The notes beneath the pieces are model-generated. The model was not told the origin of the DNA and made no database searches. It saw only the letters and a program-made list of their open reading frames with translations. DNA of 64,000 nucleotides from Knoellia flava TL1 (GTDB lineage: Bacteria > Actinomycetota > Actinomycetes > Actinomycetales > Dermatophilaceae), in contig NZ_AVPI01000007.1 of the NCBI RefSeq assembly GCF_000768675.1, positions 1 to 64,000 on the forward strand, given 5' to 3'. Shown piece after piece: positions 8,831 through 16,703 of this stretch. Both the position numbers and the translations under genes were made by a program. Positions within the stretch are counted from its first letter, which is position 1. Each line of letters begins with the position of its first letter.

Positions 8831-9579
8831 CGGTCGTCGTCCACCGTCGCGTAGTCGGGTGTGATCGAGCCGGCGTAGGCGGGGAACTCGAACCGGTCGG
8901 AGGAGCGCACCTCGTAGCCGAGGCCGACGGCGCGGACGTACTCCTGGTAGATGAGGACCTCGGGCGACTGCGTGAGCATCTCGCGCATCGACGCCGGGTC
9001 GCCGATGGCCCGGATGCGGTAGGGCGGGGAGTAGACCCGGCCCTGGAGGATCAGGGTGTTGCCGACGCAGCGGACCGCGCTCGTCGAGATGATGCGCTGG
9101 TCCTGGATCATCATCGCCTCGGCCCCGCCGGCCCAGAGGGCGTTGACGACAGCCTGTACGTCCTGCTGGTGCACGACGATGTCGTCGACCGAGAACCCCT
9201 CGGGGAGCTTGTCGACGGGGAGCTTGGAGTCGGTGAGCTGGACCTCGACGCCCGGGCCCTCGACGTCGGTGCGCCCGGCGGCGAAGCCGAGGGCGTCGCC
9301 CTCCTTCGTGAGCTGCTCGACCTCGGCGTTGCCTGGGGCGCCACCGAGGGTGAGCTCGTCGACCTCGGCACTGAGCCCTTCGAGCTCCTCGGTCATCCGG
9401 GTGTTGTCCTGGGTCTGCTCGCGGATGATGTCGGGCAGGCCGGCGGCGTCCGAGCGCAGGCTGCGTCCCTGCGCCACCGAGCCGCTCGTCGCGAAGAGGA
9501 TCCCGGCGAGGATCGCGACGACCGGCACGAGCACCGACCACACGGTCAGCTGCCTCGTGCGGAACCTGCGCTCCACCAC
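8827..9579 (-). CDS. DUF881 family membrane-anchored protein
   Basis: A 250-aa protein with an N-terminal transmembrane helix (about 11-30), a coiled-coil segment (REQTQDNTRMTEELEGLSAE) and the DUF881 domain. It corresponds to mycobacterial Rv0012-type proteins placed between crgA and trpG, and DUF881 proteins sit beside division genes. Molecular function is not established. Two adjacent GTG codons (9579 and 9576) are possible starts; an AGGTGG sequence lies just upstream. It is divergent from crgA and probably leads the sortase/pabA operon. Confidence 0.82.
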   Translation of the reverse strand: MVERRFRTRQLTVWSVLVPVVAILAGILFATSGSVAQGRSLRSDAAGLPDIIREQTQDNTRMTEELEGLSAEVDELTLGGAPGNAEVEQLTKEGDALGFAAGRTDVEGPGVEVQLTDSKLPVDKLPEGFSVDDIVVHQQDVQAVVNALWAGGAEAMMIQDQRIISTSAVRCVGNTLILQGRVYSPPYRIRAIGDPASMREMLTQSPEVLIYQEYVRAVGLGYEVRSSDRFEFPAYAGSITPDYATVDDDR

Positions 9580-9648
9580 GCGGTCACCACCTCTCCGATC
9601 TGCAGGCCCTACGCTAGGCCACGACACCGCTAGCCAAGGAGAGAGTCC

Positions 9649-9903
9649 GTGCCAGAGTCCAAGGGCCGCGCCAAGCCCGCCTACACCCCGCCCCGCACGG
9701 CGCAGGACAGGAACATCAAGCCGAACCCGCGCTGGTTCGTGCCGGTCATGCTCGGCCTCATGGTCATCGGGCTCATCTGGGTCGTGACCTACTACATCTC
9801 CGGCGCCAAGGAGTACCCCGTGCCGCAGATCGGCCGCTGGAACCTCGGCGCGGGCTTCGCGTTCATGATGGCCGGCTTCCTCATGACGACGCGCTGGCGC
9901 TGA
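9649..9903 (+). CDS. crgA: Cell division protein CrgA
   Basis: An 84-aa protein with two transmembrane helices (about 29-50 and 65-80). A basic/Pro-rich N-terminus ends in NPRWFVPVMLGLMVIG, typical of CrgA. In actinobacteria CrgA bridges FtsZ, FtsI/PbpB and CwsA at the septum. The start is GTG 9649 with AAGGAGAG about 8 nt upstream. It is followed by a strong terminator, so it is probably monocistronic. Confidence 0.93.
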   Translation: MPESKGRAKPAYTPPRTAQDRNIKPNPRWFVPVMLGLMVIGLIWVVTYYISGAKEYPVPQIGRWNLGAGFAFMMAGFLMTTRWR

Positions 9904-9924
9904 GCCCCCCCCCCAGCTCCTGCC

Positions 9925-9958
9925 GAACGGCCCCCGACCCTGTGGTCGGGGGCCGTTC
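9925..9958 (+). terminator. Intrinsic terminator of crgA
   Basis: Perfect 15-bp arms (9925-9939 and 9944-9958) surround a CTGT loop and are followed by CGTT. The hairpin lies 21 nt after the crgA stop. Confidence 0.85.
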
Positions 9959-10008
9959 CGTTGCTCCCGTATGCCGTCCCCTCGCCTCGCGCGCGCCGTT
10001 CGCCACCG

Positions 10009-10154
10009 TGTGGACGACCTGTGGACTAACGCCGAGTTGTCCACAGGGGTTATCCCCACTGTGGAGAATGACAGCCGTGTAACTTCCACAGGACTTGTCC
10101 CCAGTGTGGAAAATGACACCCGTGTCATCCACAACGCCCACAGGCTGTGGACGA
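10009..10154. promoter_or_regulatory. Cluster of ten DnaA-box-like nonamers
   Basis: Ten TTNTCCACA-like nonamers occur in 146 bp on both strands, at 10009, 10020, 10037, 10050, 10060, 10082, 10095, 10105, 10125 and 10146. The one at 10037 is TTGTCCACA, the high-GC actinobacterial DnaA-box consensus; others differ by one to three bases. Boxes at 10037, 10050 and 10060 repeat 45 bp later at 10082, 10095 and 10105, showing a tandem duplication. The cluster lies between convergent crgA and the rhomboid gene with no dnaA/dnaN nearby. It could be a DnaA titration site, an accessory origin element or a displaced origin. The boxes are seen directly; the role is inferred. Confidence 0.7.
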
Positions 10155-10188
10155 GCGGCGTGCGCCCGACGCAGACGGGACGCAGGCG

Positions 10189-11118
10189 TCAGAGGAGTGA
10201 GCTGGTGACGGCGTACTTGACGACGGTGAGCACGAGCAGCAGCAGGGCGATGGCCCCGAGACCCACCCAGTGGACGCCGAAGCTCGCGGGCCGGGTGCCC
10301 GGGCCGTCGGGTCGGCGACCGAGGTAGGCGAACACCGCCGCGCAGGCCGCGCCGACGACGAGCCCGCCGAGGTGGGCCTGCCAGGCGATGCCGGGGACGA
10401 CGAACCCGAGGACGGCGTTGATGCCGATCGTCGCGACCATCGGGCCCGCGGACCGGCCGAGCCGGCGCTGGAGGACGAGGAAGGCACCGAAGAGCCCGAA
10501 CACCGCACCCGAGGCGCCCACCGCGGCGGTCTCCCACGAGCCGTAGTCGCCGTTGCGCATGTCGTCGAAGGTCGCGGGGAAGGACAGCAGGAGATACATC
10601 ACCGAGCCGCCGAACGCGCTGAGCAGGTAGAGCGCGGCGAACCGGGCCCGGCCGAGCATCGGCTCGAGGTACTGGCCCATAACCCAGAGCGCATACATGT
10701 TGAAGGCGATGTGCAGGAAGTTCCGCGGCGAGTGCGCGAAGGCGGACGTGAGGAAGCGCCACGGCTCCGTGTCGCCGAGGTAGGGCACGAAGGCGACCTC
10801 GTTGGTGAGCCGCGGGTTGGCCATCTGCCCGAGGAAGACGAGGACACAGATGCCGATGATCGTCGTCGTCACGAGCGGCCGCTCGCCGACGCCGGCCATG
10901 TCACCGCCGAAGACCGTGCGGCCCTGGCGGACCGACTTCTGCCCCTCGCGCACGCAGTCGACGCACTGGACGCCGACGGCCGCCGGGCGCTGGCACTCGG
11001 GGCACACGGGTCGGCCGCACCGCTGGCAGCGCACGTAGGAGACCCGGTCGGGGTGACGCGGGCAGACCGGCACCTCGTCGGGAGTGCCGGTCTGTCCGTA
11101 TGCCGTCGGCTCGCTCAT
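10189..11118 (-). CDS. Rhomboid family intramembrane serine protease with N-terminal zinc-ribbon-like region
   Basis: A 309-aa membrane protease. The N-terminal 60 residues hold a Cys/His cluster (CPRHPDR, CQRCGRPVCPEC, QCVDC) resembling a B-box/zinc ribbon. A six-helix rhomboid domain follows, with Asn140 in HIAFNMY, catalytic Ser203 in GASGAVFG and catalytic His249 in AHLGG. It cleaves transmembrane substrates inside the bilayer; the substrate is unknown. The ATG at 11118 is chosen because it places the Cys cluster at the N-terminus as in actinobacterial relatives. It lies in the conserved ppiA-crgA interval. Confidence 0.92.
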   Translation of the reverse strand: MSEPTAYGQTGTPDEVPVCPRHPDRVSYVRCQRCGRPVCPECQRPAAVGVQCVDCVREGQKSVRQGRTVFGGDMAGVGERPLVTTTIIGICVLVFLGQMANPRLTNEVAFVPYLGDTEPWRFLTSAFAHSPRNFLHIAFNMYALWVMGQYLEPMLGRARFAALYLLSAFGGSVMYLLLSFPATFDDMRNGDYGSWETAAVGASGAVFGLFGAFLVLQRRLGRSAGPMVATIGINAVLGFVVPGIAWQAHLGGLVVGAACAAVFAYLGRRPDGPGTRPASFGVHWVGLGAIALLLLVLTVVKYAVTSSLL

Positions 11119-11163
11119 CGCGGGAATCCTATCGACGCCACCTGAACCCGGGCTGAATGCGGC

Positions 11164-11196
11164 GAGGAGCGCCGACCGTCGTGGTCGGCGCTCCTC
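11164..11196 (-). terminator. Hairpin between ppiA and rhomboid gene
   Basis: Perfect 14-bp arms (11164-11177 and 11183-11196) enclose a GTCGT loop. It lies downstream of the cyclophilin gene on the minus strand and next to a second, longer inverted repeat. Confidence 0.6.
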
Positions 11197-11208
11197 GCGC
11201 CTCTTGCC

Positions 11209-11281
11209 GACTTCTTGCCCCGTTGCGACACGCGTCGGCGGCCGAAGGCCTCTGCCACGTGGCGCAACGGGGCAAGAAGTC
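11209..11281. repeat. Palindromic intergenic repeat, family A copy 1
   Basis: Perfect 19-bp arms at 11209-11227 and 11263-11281 start with GACTTCTTGCCC and enclose a 35-nt spacer. The same arm core recurs at 62982 and, as GACTTATTGCCC, at 63557. It lies just downstream of the ppiA stop and may help terminate it. Confidence 0.75.
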
Positions 11282-11293
11282 GATGTCGAGGGG

Positions 11294-11812
<519 letters not shown>

Positions 11813-11968
11813 GCCCCCACTGTATGGGGACCGCGGCGGTGCCCCGAGGGCGCGGTCGGGACGGGGCCGGCATACCGAGGTGCGGTTGGGGGCGACCCCT
11901 AGGTGCCGTGACGTGGGTAAACAGTGTTTGATGGAAGGAACCCGATCGTCCACCGATAGGAGAATCTC

Positions 11969-12838
11969 GTGTTCCGCACGAAGAGCAAGACCGAGCAGGC
12001 ACGCGACGCCGTCGCGGCCCGGGTCGAGAGCGCTGCCTCCACCGCCTCGGACGCCGGCTCGAGCGCCCAGTCGCACGCGGCCGACCTGCGCGCCCGCGCC
12101 GTCGACCTCAAGGACAAGGCGGCGCCTCACGTCGAGCTCGCCCGCGAGACCGCGCGTGACTACGCCGACCAGGCGGGGCCCAAGGTGGCCGACGCCAAGG
12201 ACACCTTCGTCGAGGAGGTCGTGCCCAAGCTCGCCTCGGCCCTCGCGACCGTCGTCGCCGGCGCCGTCGCGGCCAAGGGTGCAGCGGCCGAGGCCGCCGA
12301 CCGGGCGCCTGACGCCTACCACGTGCTCAAGGGCGACGCGGTCGTCAAGAAGCAGCGCAAGGGCGGCAAGGGCGCGCTGCTGCTGCTCCTCGCCGCTGGT
12401 GCGGCCGCGTTCGCGTGGAAGAAGTCGACCGAGAAGAAGGACCCGTGGGCCAGCGCGGGGGCCTACACCCCGCCGTCGCACGGACGCGACTCGTCCGTGG
12501 GTGACAAGGTGACCGACCTCGCCTCCGCCGCCAAGGAGAAGGCCGCCGCGGCCGGCTCGGCCGCGAAGGACAAGGCCGCTGCCGCGGGTGCTGCCGCCAA
12601 GGACAAGGTCGACGAGGCCCGCGACAAGGCGTCCGACAAGGCCTCTGACAAGGCCGACGAGGCCAACGCGTCGGACTTCGGTGGCGAGCCGACGACCGAG
12701 CAGGCCTCGGAGGGCAACGCGTGGACCGACGCCGGCGACTTCGCCGATGGCTCCGTCCCGTCGACGACCGGCACCTCCGAGGGCGCCGACCTGTCGACCC
12801 CCAACCTCGACGAGGGTCGCAACACGAGCAACACCTGA
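11969..12838 (+). CDS. Ala/Lys-rich helical protein (LEA/apolipoprotein-like repeats)
   Basis: A 289-aa protein rich in Ala, Lys, Asp and Glu. The N-terminal half (about 1-115) is amphipathic helix with heptad-like SAAS/ARE/KDK patterns. A hydrophobic stretch (GALLLLLAAGAAAFAWKK, about 134-151) may be a membrane anchor. The region 180-225 has repeated AKDKAAAAG/DKASDKA motifs like LEA-type or histone-H1-like tails, and the end is Ser/Thr/Asp-rich. GTG 11969 is the start, with AGGAG upstream. Function is unknown; envelope association or nucleoid binding are both possible. Confidence 0.7.
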   Translation: MFRTKSKTEQARDAVAARVESAASTASDAGSSAQSHAADLRARAVDLKDKAAPHVELARETARDYADQAGPKVADAKDTFVEEVVPKLASALATVVAGAVAAKGAAAEAADRAPDAYHVLKGDAVVKKQRKGGKGALLLLLAAGAAAFAWKKSTEKKDPWASAGAYTPPSHGRDSSVGDKVTDLASAAKEKAAAAGSAAKDKAAAAGAAAKDKVDEARDKASDKASDKADEANASDFGGEPTTEQASEGNAWTDAGDFADGSVPSTTGTSEGADLSTPNLDEGRNTSNT

Positions 12839-12856
12839 CCTTCGGGTCACGAACGC

Positions 12857-12894
12857 GAGGCGGTATGCCGGGTGCCCACCCGGCATACCGCCTC
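12857..12894 (+). terminator. Terminator built from inverted GTATGCC copies
   Basis: Perfect 18-bp arms (12857-12874 and 12877-12894) with a 2-nt loop are followed by CGTCTTTGTC. Each arm contains one copy of the heptamer GTATGCC/GGCATAC that recurs across the window. It terminates the Ala/Lys-rich protein gene. Confidence 0.85.
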
Positions 12895-12934
12895 CGTCTT
12901 TGTCGGTACTCGCGGGGTGGATACGGTGAGCGGC

Positions 12935-14053
12935 ATGTCATCGTCGACGTCGCCCCGGCCCGAGCCCCTCGTCGACACCGGCCTGCGGACCGAGCCGGAC
13001 CGCGCGTGGGTGCGCGAGGCGATCCGCAAGCTGCGTGCCGACGCGACGAGGACCTCGGACACGCACCTCGTCAAGGTGCACCTGCCGGGGTGCGGACGCG
13101 TCGACCTCTATCTCAAGGACGAGTCGACCCACCCGACCGGGTCGCTCAAGCACCGGCTCGCCCGCTCGCTCTTCCTCTACGGGCTGTGCAACGGTGTCAT
13201 CGGCCCACGGACGACGGTCGTCGAGGCCTCCTCGGGGTCGACGGCAGTGAGCGAGGCGCACTTCGCGCGGATGCTCGGCGTGCCCTTCGTCGCGGTCATG
13301 GCGTCCTCGACGTCACCGGCGAAGATCGCCCTCATAGAGCGCGAGGGCGGCCGGTGCCACCTCGTCGACGACCCGACGGCGGTCTACGACGAGGCTCGGC
13401 GGCTGGCCGACGAGGCCGGCGGGGTCTACCTCGACCAGTTCAGCAACGCCGAGCGAGCGACCGACTGGCGCGGCAACAACAACATCGCCGAGTCGATCTT
13501 CGAGCAGATGTCGATGGAGGAGCACCCGGTGCCGACGTGGATCGTCGTCGGCGCGGGGACCGGTGGCACGTCGGCGACGATCGGCCGCTTCGTCCGCTAC
13601 CAGGCGCTCGACAGCAAGGTCTGCGTCGTCGACCCCGAGCACTCGGCGTTCCTGCCGGCGTGGCAGGGCGACGGCGAGGCGCGGCTCGAGTCGTCGCGGA
13701 TCGAGGGCATCGGGCGGGCGCGACTCGAGCCGTCGTTCCTCCCGCTCGTCGTCGACCGGATGCTCGGCGTGCCCGACTGCGCCTCGATCGCGGCGATGCG
13801 ATTCCTGCGCGAGCGCACCGGGATCTCGGCGGGCCCCTCGACCGGCACCAACATCTACGGCGCCCTCCGGCTCGCCGCCGAGATGCAGGCCGCGGGCGAG
13901 CGGGGCTCGATCGTCTCGCTCGTCTGCGACCGCGGCGACCGCTACGACGAGACCTACAACTCGGACGCCTGGGTGGCCGAGAAGGGGCACGACCTGCAGC
14001 GGTATGCCGGTGTCCTGGCGTCCGCGTGGGACGACGGCGTCTGGCTCGGGTGA
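12935..14053 (+). CDS. PLP-dependent cysteine synthase-fold enzyme (Cds1-like)
   Basis: A 372-aa fold-type II PLP enzyme. The Schiff-base lysine is probably Lys72 in [11 protein letters not shown]. The substrate loop [10 protein letters not shown] and the phosphate-binding [13 protein letters not shown] are present. It resembles mycobacterial Cds1 (L-cysteine desulfhydrase, Rv3684 type), which releases sulfide from cysteine. Biosynthetic cysteine synthase activity is possible, but no serine acetyltransferase is near. The start at ATG 12935 removes a low-complexity extension; GTG 12926 is an alternative. Confidence 0.78.
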   Translation: MSSSTSPRPEPLVDTGLRTEPDRAWVREAIRKLRADATRTSDTHLVKVHLPGCGRVDLYLKDESTHPTGSLKHRLARSLFLYGLCNGVIGPRTTVVEASSGSTAVSEAHFARMLGVPFVAVMASSTSPAKIALIEREGGRCHLVDDPTAVYDEARRLADEAGGVYLDQFSNAERATDWRGNNNIAESIFEQMSMEEHPVPTWIVVGAGTGGTSATIGRFVRYQALDSKVCVVDPEHSAFLPAWQGDGEARLESSRIEGIGRARLEPSFLPLVVDRMLGVPDCASIAAMRFLRERTGISAGPSTGTNIYGALRLAAEMQAAGERGSIVSLVCDRGDRYDETYNSDAWVAEKGHDLQRYAGVLASAWDDGVWLG

Positions 14054-14203
14054 GGCGCGAGGACTAGTCGATGTGGGTCGAAGGGACTACACGAAGTTGA
14101 CCAGTTCGATTTGACCAATCCTCGGTCCGTTCGTGCTGGTCAGCCCTAGGTTTCCGGCAGGGGGCCGCCCCTCCGAGATGACCTTCCTGCCAGGAGCCCA
14201 GCC

Positions 14204-16459
14204 ATGAACAGATCCCTACTTCGTCGTGCCTCCGTCGCCGCCGTCGCCGCGCTGACGCTCGCCGCCGGCGCCGCCACCGCGAGCGCCGATGACATCGTCA
14301 ACAACATCGACGCCACCATCGACCCCGAGGCCGAGGTCATGCCGCTCACCGTCGGCGGCGCCGATGGGACCACCACCCTCCGTGTCGTCACGACGGGCGG
14401 CGACGGCAAGCCTGGGTGCAACCTCACCGGGCAGACCGTCCTGACGGTGGCGGTCACCTCGTCCGACCCGACGAAGGCGACGGTCTCGCCGAACAGCGTG
14501 AGCTTCGACAGTTGTTCGGCGACGAGGACGATCACCGTGCACCCGGTGGCCGCTGGCAGCAGCACCGTCACGCTGTCGCAGACGGGCAACAACACCGGCG
14601 GGACATTCACGTTCGCGCCCGCGACCTTCAGCGTGAATGTCAGCCCGGCCACGCCCACGAACACCGCTCCAAGCGTGGACGTCACCGGCGTGACGAGTGG
14701 GACGGCATACGAGTTCGGTTCGGTGCCCACCGCGATGTGCCAGGTGACGGACGCGGAGGACGGCCCGTCCAGCTTCGTGGCCACGCTCAGCGCGGTCACC
14801 GGCGGCCCGGCCGCCCGGCTCGGGCAGCAGACGGCCAGCTGCACCTACAAGGACAGGGGCGGCCTCACCGCCGTCTCCTCCGTGACCTACTCGGTCGTCG
14901 ACACGACGGCCCCGGTCATCTCGCTCGTCAGCCGCCTCCCCAAAGCCAACGACGCCGGGTGGAACAACAGCGACGTCACGGTGACGTGGTCCTGCTCGGA
15001 CGCCTTCCTCGACGAGACCGCTTCGGTGAGCCAGGCGGTGCGCGCCGAGGGCGAGGGCCAGTCGGCGACGGGCACCTGCACTGACCCGAGCGGCAACAGC
15101 GTGAGCAACACCGTCTCCGGGATCAACATCGACAAGACCGCGCCGACGATCGAAGCCACGCTCAGCCCCGACGCCGACTCCTCCACCGGCTGGTGGAACA
15201 TCGGCTCCGGTGCGCCGACAGTGACCTACGCCTGTGGTGACGCGCTGGCGGGCGTCGCCTCCTGCACCGGCGGCCACACATTCGGTGAGGGTGCCGACCA
15301 GGCCCACGAGGGAACGGCGATCGACAAGGCCGGCAACAGTGCGAGGGCCGAAGTCAGCGGCGTGGACGTCGACCTCACTGCTCCGACCATCTCGGCCGCT
15401 CTCGGCTCCGCCTCCAGCTTCAACCCGGCTCCGAGCGGCTGGTGGAACAAGACGACTGGCGCGCCCACCGTCACGTACAGCTGCGACGACATCGGGTCCG
15501 GCCTGGCCGCCGGCGCCTGCCCCGCGGCGCACACTTTCGCCGACGGCGAGGACCAGAGCCAGAGCGGCACGGTCCATGACAGGGCGGGCAACAGCGCGAC
15601 TGCCGAGGTGACCAACGTGGACGTCGACGTCACCGCTCCCACGATCTCGGCTGCTCTGGACTCCCCGTCCAGCTCCAGCCCAGGTGCGAGCGGCTGGTGG
15701 AACACGACGACCGGCGCCCCGACCGTCACCTACACCTGTAATGACGACACCTCAGGCGTGGTCGACTGCCCCGCGTCACACACCTTCGCCGAGGGAGAGA
15801 ACCAGGATCACAGCGCCACGGTGTACGACGAGGCCGGCAACAGCGCGAGCAACGGCGTCGCCAACGTGGACGTCGACCTGACCGCGCCGGGTGTCACCTG
15901 GGTCGGTGGGCCGGCCGACGGCGCGAGTTACTACTTCGGCTCTGTCCCTGCTGCGGGCACCTGCACGGCCACGGACGCCCTGTCCGGGCCCGTGAACGAC
16001 TGCTCCATCGCGGGATACCAGACGAGCACCGGGACGAAGGAACTCGTCGCCACCGCCCACGACGTCGCAGGCAACACCACGACGGCACAGCGCAACTACA
16101 CGGTCCTCGCGTGGACGCTCAAGGGCTTCTACCAGCCGGTCGACATGAACGGCGTCCTCAACACGGTCAAGAACGGTTCGACCGTGCCGCTCAAGTTCGA
16201 GGTCTTCTCCGGGTCGACCGAGCTGACCGACACGTCGGTCGTCCAGAGCTTCAAGGTCACGAACATGAGCTGCTCGACCAACGTCGCCACGGATGACATC
16301 GAGCTCACCACCTCCGGAAGCACGGTTCTCCGCTACGACGCCACGGGTGGTCAGTTCATCCAGAACTGGCAGACGCCGAAGTCGCCGGGCTCCTGCTACC
16401 TCGTGACCATGACCACGCAGGACGGGTCGAAGATCTCGGCGAACTTCAAGCTGAAGTGA
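14204..16459 (+). CDS. Secreted Ig-like repeat protein with PxKF domain
   Basis: A 751-aa exported protein. The signal peptide (about 1-28, cleavage after TASA) is followed by a beta-sandwich region. Then come at least three repeats of about 80 residues beginning VDVDLTAPTISAAL, each with paired Cys and an AGNSA motif, as in Big/HYR-like extracellular modules. The last 110 residues (from GFYQPVDM) match the PxKF type with NGSTVPLKFEVF. No sortase signal is present, so it is probably released or loosely wall-bound. Function is unknown; adhesion or surface-layer roles are guesses. Confidence 0.75.
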   Translation: MNRSLLRRASVAAVAALTLAAGAATASADDIVNNIDATIDPEAEVMPLTVGGADGTTTLRVVTTGGDGKPGCNLTGQTVLTVAVTSSDPTKATVSPNSVSFDSCSATRTITVHPVAAGSSTVTLSQTGNNTGGTFTFAPATFSVNVSPATPTNTAPSVDVTGVTSGTAYEFGSVPTAMCQVTDAEDGPSSFVATLSAVTGGPAARLGQQTASCTYKDRGGLTAVSSVTYSVVDTTAPVISLVSRLPKANDAGWNNSDVTVTWSCSDAFLDETASVSQAVRAEGEGQSATGTCTDPSGNSVSNTVSGINIDKTAPTIEATLSPDADSSTGWWNIGSGAPTVTYACGDALAGVASCTGGHTFGEGADQAHEGTAIDKAGNSARAEVSGVDVDLTAPTISAALGSASSFNPAPSGWWNKTTGAPTVTYSCDDIGSGLAAGACPAAHTFADGEDQSQSGTVHDRAGNSATAEVTNVDVDVTAPTISAALDSPSSSSPGASGWWNTTTGAPTVTYTCNDDTSGVVDCPASHTFAEGENQDHSATVYDEAGNSASNGVANVDVDLTAPGVTWVGGPADGASYYFGSVPAAGTCTATDALSGPVNDCSIAGYQTSTGTKELVATAHDVAGNTTTAQRNYTVLAWTLKGFYQPVDMNGVLNTVKNGSTVPLKFEVFSGSTELTDTSVVQSFKVTNMSCSTNVATDDIELTTSGSTVLRYDATGGQFIQNWQTPKSPGSCYLVTMTTQDGSKISANFKLK

Positions 16460-16471
16460 CCTGACCCGACT

Positions 16472-16511
16472 CGACGAGGCCCGGAGGAGCGTGCTCCCTC
16501 GGGCCTCGTCG
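16472..16511 (+). terminator. Terminator of the PxKF secreted protein gene
   Basis: 12-bp outer arms (16472-16483 and 16500-16511) plus an inner GGAGC/GCTCC stem lie just after the stop. Confidence 0.75.
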
Positions 16512-16703
16512 TCTGTCCGGCCGATTCCGCGATTTCGTGGGGTCCGGAGGGTCCCCGCCGGCGGCTACGCTTCCCGCGGGGTCACGGGGGGTGACGACGG
16601 AGGTCGTCGGGGTCCATGGCGCCACCTTCCGTCCGCACGTCCCCAGGAGTCGTCCGTGTCCTCGACCGTCCTCGTCGCACCGCCACTGTCACGAGGAGGT
16701 GGG

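Noticed and set aside
9971-10327. Apparent 118-aa frame over the DnaA-box cluster
   Set aside because: Its repeated VENDSRV/VENDTRV peptide simply translates the 45-bp tandem duplication, and it runs antisense into the rhomboid gene.
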